This document shows, one piece after another, positions 8,809-16,604 of a stretch of 64,000 bases of DNA. Positions within the stretch are counted from its first letter, which is position 1; each line of letters opens with the position of its first letter. This stretch comes from Paenarthrobacter nicotinovorans (GTDB taxonomy: Bacteria > Actinomycetota > Actinomycetes > Actinomycetales > Micrococcaceae): positions 186,001-250,000 of the forward strand of contig NZ_CP089293.1 of NCBI RefSeq assembly GCF_021919345.1. The letters are read 5' to 3'. The position numbers and the translations under genes are program-made. Below the pieces are notes generated by a model that was not told the origin of the DNA, did not search any database, and saw only the letters and a list, made by a program, of their open reading frames with translations.

Positions 8809-9681
8809 ATGGACCGCATCGAACAACTCATGAAAAACGCAAAACCAAACGTCCCCGAACCCGGCACCACCCCCGGTGTCCTGCCGAGCCGGTCCCATGT
8901 CTTCTCCGATGATCCCAACGTCGTTTCTCTCGCCGACCGCAAACCTCGGCGTAAAGGGTGGGCGGCCACCACAGGTGTGGTTCTCGCTGCGGCAGCTGTC
9001 ATCGGGGCGGTCGTCGTAGCCGGCAACCTCGTCCCGCAATCGGCGCCGGCACCGGCCACTACCGACACTGCCACTGTCACGGCCACCCCTACGCCAACGC
9101 CCACCGCGTCGCCAACGGTTACCCCTTCCGCGACGGCAAGCCCCACACCGACAACCACCCCAACCGAAACCCCGGCATGGACCCCTTCTCCGACCTCGAC
9201 CACGGTTGTCACCCCGATCCCGGCGCCGACCACGGCACCACCAGCGGCCGCGCCCGCCGGCCCAGCTGCGGGCGCCTGCACCCCTGACAACATCGATATC
9301 CGGCGGAACGACCAAGTCCAGGCGATTAAGCCGATCCCGGCCAATGAGCAGCAGTACTACACCGTCCTTGGGTGCGCCGAAGGCTGGCTTGCGTACTTCA
9401 TTTCAGATGAGGGGATCAGGGCCATCGGCCTCGACGGTGGCAACGTTTATTTCAACTTTGCCACGCTCCAAAGCAACGGCCGATACCTGACCGATTTCAC
9501 ACAGTTGTGGACCAGCGTCCATAACTGGGACTTTCTCGCCTTTGACGTCCAAAACGGGAAATACGCAACCGTGCAAGAGGGTATGGATGCCCAGTTTGCC
9601 ACTTATGGCATTCCTGTCCGACTCAGGACGCAGCTTGTCGGCCCCGGCCCTACAGCCCCAACGGGAACCGGCACACCATGA
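8809..9681 (+). CDS. Candidate membrane anti-sigma protein carrying the repeat ectodomain
   Basis: A 290-residue protein with three parts. A cytoplasmic N-terminus of about 55 residues contains the motif VFSDDPNVVSLADRK. One transmembrane segment follows (about 58-80). Outside is a Thr/Pro-rich stalk (about 85-150), then one copy of the about 125-residue ectodomain seen twice in the lipoprotein at 6670. It sits 2 bp after an ECF sigma gene, the usual place of anti-sigma factors, but has no zinc-binding anti-sigma (HxxxCxxC) motif that I can see. The same N-terminal motif appears in the protein at 27652, also paired with an ECF sigma factor. An anti-sigma role is inferred from context and topology. 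Confidence 0.75.
   Translation: MDRIEQLMKNAKPNVPEPGTTPGVLPSRSHVFSDDPNVVSLADRKPRRKGWAATTGVVLAAAAVIGAVVVAGNLVPQSAPAPATTDTATVTATPTPTPTASPTVTPSATASPTPTTTPTETPAWTPSPTSTTVVTPIPAPTTAPPAAAPAGPAAGACTPDNIDIRRNDQVQAIKPIPANEQQYYTVLGCAEGWLAYFISDEGIRAIGLDGGNVYFNFATLQSNGRYLTDFTQLWTSVHNWDFLAFDVQNGKYATVQEGMDAQFATYGIPVRLRTQLVGPGPTAPTGTGTP
9249..9650 (+). repeat. 402-bp near-identical repeat, copy 2
   Basis: Gapless partner of 7053-7454, encoding the ectodomain of the ECF-linked membrane protein. The near identity points to recent duplication or ongoing gene conversion. Confidence 0.9.
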
Positions 9682-9759
9682 CCGCCTCTGATCTGGACCT
9701 AACGACCGGCATTGGGCCCGGAAACGGCAGTCTCGTACTAGCCGTTGCAGGATCCGCGT

Positions 9760-9847
9760 CGTTGTCCTTCCCAGTTGGGGTTACAGGCGTGTGAGCGGGG
9801 AGAGCGCAAGCTCCAGGATGAACGCAGCTATTGCGGTGACCAGTGGC
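9760..9847. repeat. Genuine pit 3' end (right direct repeat)
   Basis: Right-hand partner of 6439-6526 (85 of 88 bases equal). It contains the last codons and TAA stop of pit, plus 21 bp of downstream sequence. It marks the right edge of the inserted module. Confidence 0.88.
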
Positions 9848-10797
9848 GTTGCTACCCAGAACAGCAGGATCCTGCGGACCAGGCGCCGGTTGACGGTGTG
9901 GAAGCGTTGGTTGACGCCGCCGCCCAGTATCGAGGCCGTGAGTGTGTGCGTGGTGGAAAGCGGCAGCTGAAATCCGATCGCGCCGATAAACAGCATCACC
10001 GACGTCAGGGTCTGGGCCACGAATCCACGCAGCGGATCAACCCGGATGAGCTTGTGCCCCAACGTGTGGGAGATCCGCCAGCCGCCCAACAGGGTTCCCG
10101 CCGTGAGCATGACGGCGGTGAGGAGCAGGATCCACAGAGGGACGTCGTCCCCGCCCGAGAACCCGGCAGCCACGATTGCCAGAAGAATGACCGCGGCCGT
10201 TCGCTGCCCGTCCTGGAGGCCATGGCCGAACGCAACAGCCGCACTGGAAACGGCCTGCGCACGCCGGAATCGCCTGTTGACGACGTTCGGCTGCGTGTAG
10301 CGGGCGGCCCACGTCACCGGCCACACCAGGAGGTAAGCCGCCCCGAAGGCTATCAACGGCGACAGCACCAGGGGGAGGACCACCTGTGTGACAACGATGC
10401 CGTCCACGCCCCCGATGGAGTTTCCACCCACCAGGATGCTCGCGCTGCCCGCGCCGATCAGGCCGCCCACCAGCGAGTTCGTGGAAGACAAAGGAATGCC
10501 ACGCCACCACGCATAAACTCCCCACAGTATTGATGCCGCCAAGGCTGAGGCGAGCATGGTGAGGCCGCTGGTGCCATCGGGCAGGGTGATCCATGACTGC
10601 GTGAAGGCGAGGACGAACGTGCCGCTGAGCATGGCGCCCACGAAGTTGAAGACGGCAGCCAGGAGCACGGCGATGGACGGCGTAAGGGCACGGGTCCGGG
10701 TGGAAAGCGCGACGGCGTTGGAGACATCCCGGAAGCCGTTGAGGAATGCGAACCCGGCAGCCAAGGCAACTACCAGGACCAGGGCGGCGATGGTCAC
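9781..10797 (-). CDS. pit: Low-affinity inorganic phosphate transporter (PiT family)
   Basis: A 338-residue membrane protein with about ten hydrophobic segments and the PiT signature GFRDVSNA at residues 21-28. The inverted second signature is in the C-terminal half (IGFQLPLSTTHTL). PiT proteins import metal-phosphate complexes driven by protons or sodium. It begins with GTG one base after the stop of the DUF47 gene, an arrangement typical of pit operons. It faces pstSCAB tail to tail, with the inserted ECF module between them. Confidence 0.94.
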   Translation of the reverse strand: MTIAALVLVVALAAGFAFLNGFRDVSNAVALSTRTRALTPSIAVLLAAVFNFVGAMLSGTFVLAFTQSWITLPDGTSGLTMLASALAASILWGVYAWWRGIPLSSTNSLVGGLIGAGSASILVGGNSIGGVDGIVVTQVVLPLVLSPLIAFGAAYLLVWPVTWAARYTQPNVVNRRFRRAQAVSSAAVAFGHGLQDGQRTAAVILLAIVAAGFSGGDDVPLWILLLTAVMLTAGTLLGGWRISHTLGHKLIRVDPLRGFVAQTLTSVMLFIGAIGFQLPLSTTHTLTASILGGGVNQRFHTVNRRLVRRILLFWVATPLVTAIAAFILELALSPLTRL

Positions 10798-10798
10798 G

Positions 10799-11416
10799 TC
10801 ATGATTCCTTGACGATGATGCTGCCTACCTGCGTGGCGACCTTCCGCATGTCTTTGGTCACTTCCACCAACTGGTTGGCGATGTCCCGGTGCCGCGCGTA
10901 CTGCGCGGACTTCATGTCCTTGAGCATCTCGGCCACCCAGATCCGATGGGTGCGTTCTGCACGCTTGGTGAGCCGGAGGATTTCAATCCAGTAGTCCTCG
11001 AGTTCATCAAGGTCCTCGAGCTTCCGCATGGCGTCCACCGTCAGCTCGGCCTGCCGGCTGATGATCTCCAGCTGGTCGGCGGCGCGTTTGGGGAGCCGGT
11101 CCAGCTTGTAGATCGCGACGAGGTCGCCGGCGGCATCCAGCTTCTCCATGGCCTCGTTGAGGTGGCGCGACAAGGTGTACATGTCCTCGCGCGGGAGGGG
11201 GTTCACGAAACTGGTGCGCATGTGCGTCAGGAGTGCGAAGTGCAGGTCCAGGGATTTCGACTCATGCTCGTGCAGTTCCTCGGCAAGGCGGTCGTGCTCG
11301 CCGGCGGGGGCGCCGAGAATCTCGGACAGGGTTCCGGTGGCTGCCACGATGACGCCGGCCATCTGTGCGAGCAGTACGAGCCCGGCAGGTTCCTGGGGGA
11401 AAAGGCGCAGCTTCAT
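10799..11416 (-). CDS. DUF47 / PhoU-like phosphate transport regulator
   Basis: A 205-residue, highly charged, all-helical cytoplasmic protein. It carries the DUF47 hallmarks: an early FFxLF-like start (LRLFPQEP), long alternating Glu/Arg helices and PhoU-like ExDxL patterns. DUF47 proteins are encoded next to PiT transporters and are thought to control or gate them. It is the first gene of a two-gene operon with pit, separated by one base. No PHO box is evident upstream. Confidence 0.9.
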   Translation of the reverse strand: MKLRLFPQEPAGLVLLAQMAGVIVAATGTLSEILGAPAGEHDRLAEELHEHESKSLDLHFALLTHMRTSFVNPLPREDMYTLSRHLNEAMEKLDAAGDLVAIYKLDRLPKRAADQLEIISRQAELTVDAMRKLEDLDELEDYWIEILRLTKRAERTHRIWVAEMLKDMKSAQYARHRDIANQLVEVTKDMRKVATQVGSIIVKES

Positions 11417-11613
11417 GTCGCTTCCGGGCTGGGGACGGGTGGGCGCAGGCCGCTTGACTTGACGCGACCCGTTTCGCTCCCAACTTTACCGGTCCGGCGG
11501 CGAGCTGCGGGATGCGCGCGGGAACGTTGCGGGAAGTTGTCCCCATCGCGAGGTGCTGCACATCCATGCAACACTTGGCAAGACAAATATTTAATCCAAT
11601 CAATGGGGGAATT

Positions 11614-12339
11614 ATGCGTTTCAACAATGTTGTGAAGATCACCGGCTTGGCGGCTGCCGGGATGCTCGCCTTGAGTGCCTGTGGACCCGCTGCGTCGAGC
11701 CCGACGCCGGCTGGCTCCGAATCGTCGTCCTCGTCGTCGTCCGCTTCGCCTTCAGCGTCGTCGTCGTCCTCTGCTTCTTCTGCTGCCTCCGAAGGCACTT
11801 CCTCGGGAGACTATAAGGTTGCCGCCTGGGCGCTTCCCATCTCGGACGCCGGCGAGAAGCTGGGCAGCATGAAGGGTGACAGCTTCTCCGTGGATGTCTT
11901 CCAGGTGGCCACGGACGTCGCATCCAAGGACAGCATGTTCGTGGACAAGGAAACGAAGGAGAACCTGCTGAAGAAGGGCGCTCCGATTGTTTACGTGAAC
12001 TACGTGGTCACCAACACCTCTTCGGCGGATATCCCCCTGAGCCACTCGCTGGTGACGCCTTCTGCGAAGTACACGGACTGGAAGTACCTTGGCGGCATGC
12101 CGTCCGATTCCAGCAGCGACGGTTTCAAGAAGCACGGCCTCACCAGCTCAGGCATCAAGCTGAAGGAAAAGGACCCGTTCGTGCTGAAGCCGGGTGAGTC
12201 GTTCAACATCGCCGAGAACTTCGCCTACACCGCAGGCAAGGAAACCGAGATCAAGGCCACCATGACGCCGCAGGACGCGGCCGGCGACCTGGATCACGAC
12301 AAGAAGGAAACCGCCGAAACTACGGTCACTTTGAAGTAG
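11614..12339 (+). CDS. Secreted lipoprotein with Ser-rich linker
   Basis: A 241-residue protein. The ATG at 11614 is preceded by ATGGGGGAA, and the preceding in-frame region lacks coding character. The N-terminus is a lipoprotein signal with lipobox LSAC. A Ser/Ala-rich linker (about residues 25-65) follows, then a about 175-residue domain with alternating hydrophobic strands and VYVNYVVTNTSSADI, resembling the immunoglobulin-like fold of DUF4352-type extracellular domains. That assignment is tentative. It stands alone, with an inverted repeat just after the stop. Confidence 0.8.
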   Translation: MRFNNVVKITGLAAAGMLALSACGPAASSPTPAGSESSSSSSSASPSASSSSSASSAASEGTSSGDYKVAAWALPISDAGEKLGSMKGDSFSVDVFQVATDVASKDSMFVDKETKENLLKKGAPIVYVNYVVTNTSSADIPLSHSLVTPSAKYTDWKYLGGMPSDSSSDGFKKHGLTSSGIKLKEKDPFVLKPGESFNIAENFAYTAGKETEIKATMTPQDAAGDLDHDKKETAETTVTLK

Positions 12340-12349
12340 TTCCTGCCGC

Positions 12350-12387
12350 GTTTGCCCGGGCCCGTTTCAGGACAGGCCCGGGCAAAC
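12350..12387 (+). terminator. GC-rich inverted repeat after the lipoprotein gene
   Basis: A perfect 13-bp stem (12350-12362 with 12375-12387), GTTTGCCCGGGCC and its complement, lies 10 bp after the stop. There is no clear T-run, so termination may be weak or factor-assisted. Confidence 0.6.
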
Positions 12388-12406
12388 TGCGTTCGGGCAT
12401 AAAAAT

Positions 12407-12490
12407 GGTGCCGAACCGGATACGCCTCTCGGCGGTAGGCCGCTCGAAGCGGCTATAAGTTGAAGCCCGGGGGTTTCGCGGTTCGACACC
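12407..12490. other. Cloverleaf-like palindromic element (possible structured RNA)
   Basis: An outer stem of 11 pairs (12407-12417 with 12480-12490, one imperfect pair) encloses three hairpins: 12423-12434 (4 bp), 12439-12453 (6 bp, 3-nt loop) and 12462-12477 (6 bp, one G-U). The whole folds as a four-way junction. It is not a tRNA: the middle loop has only three bases and invariant tRNA positions are missing. The element fills the gap between the lipoprotein and a convergent hypothetical gene. Confidence 0.5.
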
Positions 12491-12573
12491 AGTTTTAGTT
12501 TTCCCCGTCTGGCTGGCTAAGTCAACATTGACAGTCCGGGCCGGGCGTGGGTACGTTTCGCCCTTCTGCTGAG

Positions 12574-13233
12574 TTAGTCCAGCTCTCCAAGCCTCCACGC
12601 GTTTGCGGCATGTTCGAGGTCTTCCGCGGTTTTCACCAGCTGGTGGGAGTTGCGGGTGAGCTTGCTCGCGTGGCCCTCATTGGTGTGTTCGGCGCCGTCG
12701 GCAAGTGTCGCCTGGCCGAGTGCCACCACCCGGCAGAACGCAGCCGAACGTTCCAGCGCGACGTCGAACTCGCCGTCGAAGGCGCCCGACAAAATCGCGT
12801 CAGCCATGGTCTTCATCTCGTCGGCTCCCGGCGGTTCAGCCGCCCCTGCCACCACGTTCGAAACCTGCGCGGTGTCACGCCCGGCCCGGAAGTACACGGA
12901 GATGCGCTCCGGGTTCTGGATGGTTGCGGCGCGAAGGGCATACAGCCGCCAGAGGGCGCCCGGCAGGCTTCGGGCAGGGCTTTCAGCCCACATCTCGGCG
13001 ATGGCTTCGAGGCCTTGCTCATCGGCCAGCTTCACCAGCCTGCGGGTGACTTTGGGGTCGTCGCTGTCGCGGCCGCGCTTCACCAGCGCCTGGGCAGCCA
13101 GGTGCGCTGCCTCGGAAACGCGTGCCGGGTCTGCCCCACCGGCGAACGGTTCGAAATCGATGGGGGCGAAGGGCTTGGGCTTGTGGTGCCTGTTTGCTCC
13201 GCCGTACGCACGTGATCCTGGCTGTTCGCTCAT
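12574..13233 (-). CDS. Conserved actinobacterial protein of unknown function
   Basis: A 219-residue soluble, helical protein with no signal peptide or membrane segment. The N-terminal 30 residues are basic and probably disordered; the rest is rich in Ala, Glu and Leu. It contains the stretch GALWRLYALRAATIQ and ends in a segment with AEHTNEGHASKLTRN. I have the impression of a protein widely conserved in Micrococcaceae but cannot name a family. It is transcribed away from the tRNA-Lys gene. The 235-bp gap between them shows only the upstream region of the tRNA. Confidence 0.75.
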   Translation of the reverse strand: MSEQPGSRAYGGANRHHKPKPFAPIDFEPFAGGADPARVSEAAHLAAQALVKRGRDSDDPKVTRRLVKLADEQGLEAIAEMWAESPARSLPGALWRLYALRAATIQNPERISVYFRAGRDTAQVSNVVAGAAEPPGADEMKTMADAILSGAFDGEFDVALERSAAFCRVVALGQATLADGAEHTNEGHASKLTRNSHQLVKTAEDLEHAANAWRLGELD

Positions 13234-13468
13234 GAGTTCACCGTACTCCTGTGCTCTGGTGGGGTCGAGTAACGGTTCCTTGGGCCGTTGTTGCCGGGGC
13301 GGGCCTTCGCTACCCGCTTTGCCGTCGCCCTGAGACAGACACGCCGCAGCTGCCGCGCGTCGTCGTCGACTTCCCGCACAAAGAAGGTGACGACGCCGCA
13401 GCGCGCCTTCGGTTCCATACCTGCCTTGACCTTGGGGTACAGTATTTATGGCTGTTTCAACAGCTGGA

Positions 13469-13541
13469 GGGCCTTTAGCTCAGTTGGTAGAGCATCGGAC
13501 TTTTAATCCGTGGGTCGTGGGTTCGATCCCCACAGGGCCCA
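13469..13541 (+). tRNA. tRNA-Lys (anticodon TTT)
   Basis: A 73-nt cloverleaf: acceptor stem GGGCCTT with AGGGCCC, D-arm GCTC/GAGC, anticodon loop CTTTTAA with anticodon TTT, and T-arm with GGTTCGATCC. The CCA end is not encoded. A strong terminator follows. Confidence 0.98.
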
Positions 13542-13550
13542 CCCTCCAAA

Positions 13551-13586
13551 ACAGGCCGGAGACGCTGAGTCTCCGGCCTGTTTTTT
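13551..13586 (+). terminator. Rho-independent terminator after tRNA-Lys
   Basis: A perfect 12-bp stem (13551-13562 with 13570-13581) with a 7-nt loop, followed by a T-run. Confidence 0.95.
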
Positions 13587-13665
13587 GTTGTCCGCCCACG
13601 GACTGGCGGTCTTGGCCCTATCTCCCGCCGCACAGCCGTGAACGGCGCAAAGGTCAGCGTGGGCG

Positions 13666-14271
13666 TCAGGATTTCGCCCGCCGAGCAACGATGGCGGCAT
13701 GCGGACGGACTCCGGGGTCTGCGCGGGAGTGTGTGCTGGTCACGGTAAAGCCCGCATCCTGGAGCCGGGCGGCCATCTCCTCCACGGGCCAAAAATAGGC
13801 GGGCGTCACGGCATGCGGGAAGACCTTCAGGGTGACTCCCTCGAAGAATCCCAGCAGGAGACCGCCGTTGGGCCTGAGGCATCGGGCAAATTCGTCCAGG
13901 ACCGCGCCGATGTCTTCAGGGGGAGTATGAATCACCGAGTACCAGGCGAGGATCCCGGCGAGTGACTGCTCCGGCGTCGGCAGATCCTTGAGGTCGCCCA
14001 GTGTGAAGGGGATGTCCGGGTAGCGCTGCCGGGCGGTCTCGATGAACTCAGGCACCAGGTCCACACCCTTGGCATCCACGCCAATCGAGTGCATGAAGTG
14101 CGTCCACTGGCCTGGGCCGCAGCCGGCGTCGATAACTTTCCCGTCAAGGCTGCCGGCCCAGTCCTGGACAAGCGCGCGATCGTCGGTGTTGGTGCTGCTG
14201 ATGGACCCGAACAGCGAGGTGTACTCGGCCGCGCGGGCGGAATAGGCGGACGCGGTGATCCCGGATGACAT
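13666..14271 (-). CDS. SAM-dependent class I methyltransferase
   Basis: A 201-residue cytoplasmic enzyme with a Rossmann-type fold. Motif I is VIDAGCGPGQW, the acidic end of strand 2 is GVDLVPEF, and the motif around LGDLKDLP and LAWYSVIHTP follows. The ATG at 14271 gives a normal start for this family; an in-frame ATG at 14382 would add 37 poorly conserved residues. It belongs to the Methyltransf_11/25 group, whose substrates range widely, so none is proposed. It stands alone between tRNA-Lys and the divergent arabinofuranosidase gene. Confidence 0.85.
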   Translation of the reverse strand: MSSGITASAYSARAAEYTSLFGSISSTNTDDRALVQDWAGSLDGKVIDAGCGPGQWTHFMHSIGVDAKGVDLVPEFIETARQRYPDIPFTLGDLKDLPTPEQSLAGILAWYSVIHTPPEDIGAVLDEFARCLRPNGGLLLGFFEGVTLKVFPHAVTPAYFWPVEEMAARLQDAGFTVTSTHSRADPGVRPHAAIVARRAKS

Positions 14272-14404
14272 GGACTCCAGCCTAGGCCGCTCCCCAACCC
14301 GCTCGGCGTGAATTCCCGCCGCAAAACGGCGTGCCACCGTAGCAAGCGCCGCGCAAAGCAAAGAAAGTCCTTGACTCGTCATCGATACACCGACAGCATG
14401 GTTC

Positions 14405-14416
14405 TATAACGTTGTA
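14405..14416. promoter_or_regulatory. Candidate LacI-type operator before the arabinofuranosidase gene
   Basis: TATAACGTTGTA is a near-perfect 12-bp palindrome with the central CG typical of LacI-family operators. It lies about 50 bp before the start. The LacI-family gene at 16605 is the obvious candidate regulator, but this link is an inference. Confidence 0.45.
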
Positions 14417-14464
14417 AATTGACTCGTAAGCCCCCGAACAACCCAGCAGACAAGGACCCATGCC

Positions 14465-15988
14465 TTGGGAGACCAGAACAACACCGCCAAAATCACTATC
14501 GACCCCGCATTTGTCATCGGTCCGGTCCGGAGAAAAACCTTTGGGGCCTTCGTCGAGCACCTGGGCCGCTGCGTCTACACAGGAATCTTCGAACCGGAGC
14601 ACCCGCAGGCTGACGAGGACGGATTCCGTACCGACGTCCTGGAGCTCACCAGGGAACTCGGCGTCTCCACCGTCCGCTACCCCGGAGGGAATTTCGTTTC
14701 GGGCTACCGCTGGGAGGACGGGGTGGGTCCCAAGGAAGACCGCCCCACCCGCCTGGATCTCGCCTGGCACTCCAGCGACCCCAACCTGGTGGGCGTGGAC
14801 GAGTTCGCCAAATGGTCCGAAAAGGCCGGGGTCGAGCCCATGATGGCAGTGAACCTGGGCACCAGGGGAACGCAGGAAGCCCTGGACCTGCTGGAATACT
14901 CCAACATCAAGGGCGGTACGGCCCTGTCCGAACAGCGCAAGGCCAATGGCGCCGTCGAGCCCCACAACATCAACATGTGGTGCCTCGGCAACGAGATGGA
15001 TGGTTTCTGGCAGATCGGCCACAAAACGGCCGCAGAGTACGCCCGGGTTGCGGCTGAAACAGCCCGGGCCATGCGCATGGTGAACCCGGACCTGGAGCTG
15101 GTGGCGTGTGGAAGTTCCGGCCCGGACCTCCCCACATTCGGCGAATGGGAGCGTGTGGTCCTCAACGAAACCTACGAACTCGTGGACCTGATCTCAGCCC
15201 ACCAGTACTTCGAGGACTTCGGCGATCTGCAGGAACACCTGTCCGCCGGGCACAGGATGGAGGCCTTCATCAAGGACCTGGTGTCCCACATCGACCACGT
15301 GAAATCTGCAACGAAATCCGGCAAGCAGGTCAACATTTCCTTCGACGAGTGGAACGTCTGGCACATGTCCCGGGACGAATCGAAGGCACCCGCCGGTGAT
15401 GACTGGCCGGTCGCCCCGGTACTGCTGGAGGACCGCTACACAGTGGCGGACGCCGTAGTGGTGGGTGACCTCCTGATAACGCTGCTTCGCAACACGGACC
15501 GCGTCCATTCAGCCAGCCTTGCTCAACTGGTCAACGTGATCGCGCCCATCATGACCGAGCCCGGTGGCCGTGCCTGGAAGCAGACAACGTTCCACCCGTT
15601 CGCACTCACGTCGCAACATGCCTCGGGCGATGTGCTGAACCTCGCCGTCGAATCGCCGCAGCTGGACAGCGAAAAAACGCCCGCCTTCAGCGCGTTGTCA
15701 GCGGTGGCAACGCATGACGCCGATGCCAAGGAGGCCGTCGTCTTCGCCGTGAACCGTTCGGCGACTGACGCGCTGACCCTGGACGCCGCCGTCGGAAGCC
15801 TCAACGCGCAGAAGGTTATCGAGGCCATCACGTACACGAACAAGGACCCGTACTGGCAGGCGACGGCGGACGATTCGACGTCGGTCCTGCCGTCCGAAAA
15901 CGTCAGCGTCAAGCTCGACGGCGGCCGCCTCACCGCCGGGCTTCCGCCCGTGAGCTGGACCATGATCAGGCTGTCCCTGGAGTCCTAG
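14465..15988 (+). CDS. Alpha-N-arabinofuranosidase (GH51)
   Basis: A 507-residue cytoplasmic glycosidase that releases arabinose from short arabino-oligosaccharides. The acid/base Glu is in the motif WCLGNEMDG and the nucleophile Glu in FDEWNVW, both characteristic of GH51. The fold is a (beta/alpha)8 barrel followed by a beta-sandwich ending in WTMIRLSLE. There is no signal peptide. The TTG start at 14465 is supported by AAGGA eight bases upstream; an ATG at 14460 is in another frame. Length is normal for the family. The LacI-family gene about 600 bp downstream may regulate it. Confidence 0.93.
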   Translation: MGDQNNTAKITIDPAFVIGPVRRKTFGAFVEHLGRCVYTGIFEPEHPQADEDGFRTDVLELTRELGVSTVRYPGGNFVSGYRWEDGVGPKEDRPTRLDLAWHSSDPNLVGVDEFAKWSEKAGVEPMMAVNLGTRGTQEALDLLEYSNIKGGTALSEQRKANGAVEPHNINMWCLGNEMDGFWQIGHKTAAEYARVAAETARAMRMVNPDLELVACGSSGPDLPTFGEWERVVLNETYELVDLISAHQYFEDFGDLQEHLSAGHRMEAFIKDLVSHIDHVKSATKSGKQVNISFDEWNVWHMSRDESKAPAGDDWPVAPVLLEDRYTVADAVVVGDLLITLLRNTDRVHSASLAQLVNVIAPIMTEPGGRAWKQTTFHPFALTSQHASGDVLNLAVESPQLDSEKTPAFSALSAVATHDADAKEAVVFAVNRSATDALTLDAAVGSLNAQKVIEAITYTNKDPYWQATADDSTSVLPSENVSVKLDGGRLTAGLPPVSWTMIRLSLES

Positions 15989-15993
15989 GGCAA

Positions 15994-16040
15994 CACAGGG
16001 CGGCCAGGACACCACAGGGCGGCCAGGACACCACGGGGCG
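15994..16040. repeat. 19-bp tandem repeat, 2.5 copies
   Basis: Two perfect 19-bp units (15994-16012 and 16013-16031) beginning CACAGGGCGG are followed by a partial third. They lie between the arabinofuranosidase stop and the end of the convergent small gene. No function is evident. Confidence 0.85.
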
Positions 16041-16057
16041 TCCTGAACAGTGGGAAA

Positions 16058-16423
16058 CTAGGCGATCTGCTGCGTACCGTCGTGGAACATGGGGTACGCG
16101 GAAATAGGTGTGACGGTGGCTGGTTCCGGTGCCTGCGCTGCGGGCTCCGGAGCCGGCTCGTCGACGGTCACGATCTCCATGGACTCCATGTCCAGCAGCC
16201 GCCGGCTTCCGGTGTGGTCATTGAGCCAGAAGAGGTCCGTTCCTGCCACTGTCTTGACCACGGTGCCCCGGTGGTAGAGCCGTCCGTTGTGCCATGCCTC
16301 GACGTAGCTGCCCGGGCTCAACGGGTGCGGGTCCTCTTGGCTGCCCGGCATGGTTCCGAATGCCTGCGCCAGGCTTGCCTGTGTCTTCAGGGCCTGGAAC
16401 AAGTCCCTGTTTGCGATGCTCAT
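16058..16423 (-). CDS. Small SH3-like hypothetical protein
   Basis: A 121-residue protein. The ATG at 16423 is chosen because coding character begins there and GGGGAGCAG lies just upstream. The middle contains a short beta-rich segment with YVEAWHNGRLYHRGTV and LFWLNDHTG, reminiscent of small SH3/KOW/Tudor-like barrels. The C-terminus is Pro/Glu/Ala-rich and probably disordered. No catalytic motif. The protein at 32695 has a similar small-barrel look (DPVWIYDVAWGAGTGRV) but I cannot show homology. Function unknown. Confidence 0.7.
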   Translation of the reverse strand: MSIANRDLFQALKTQASLAQAFGTMPGSQEDPHPLSPGSYVEAWHNGRLYHRGTVVKTVAGTDLFWLNDHTGSRRLLDMESMEIVTVDEPAPEPAAQAPEPATVTPISAYPMFHDGTQQIA

Positions 16424-16604
16424 GTCTGCTCCCCGCGGCTGTCGCCTTCCATTCGCCCCAGCATTGCGCATGTTTGTTGCAGGGGCGTTGCAAGGGGATG
16501 AGCGATGTGTGACGGAACAAGAGGCATTGCATTCGTGGTCGGTCAAAGCCCGGAAGCCGCTCCATCTGCAACGATGTATGAAAACGCAACGAAGGAGCCC
16601 CTGC

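Noticed and set aside
12407..12490. tRNA or tmRNA gene
   Set aside because: The central hairpin loop has three bases, there is no anticodon loop of seven, and tRNA invariant bases are missing. No tmRNA tag or 3' acceptor sequence is present.
13230..13418. Small minus-strand gene upstream of tRNA-Lys
   Set aside because: No ribosome site, basic low-complexity product, and it overlaps the start region of the neighbouring gene.
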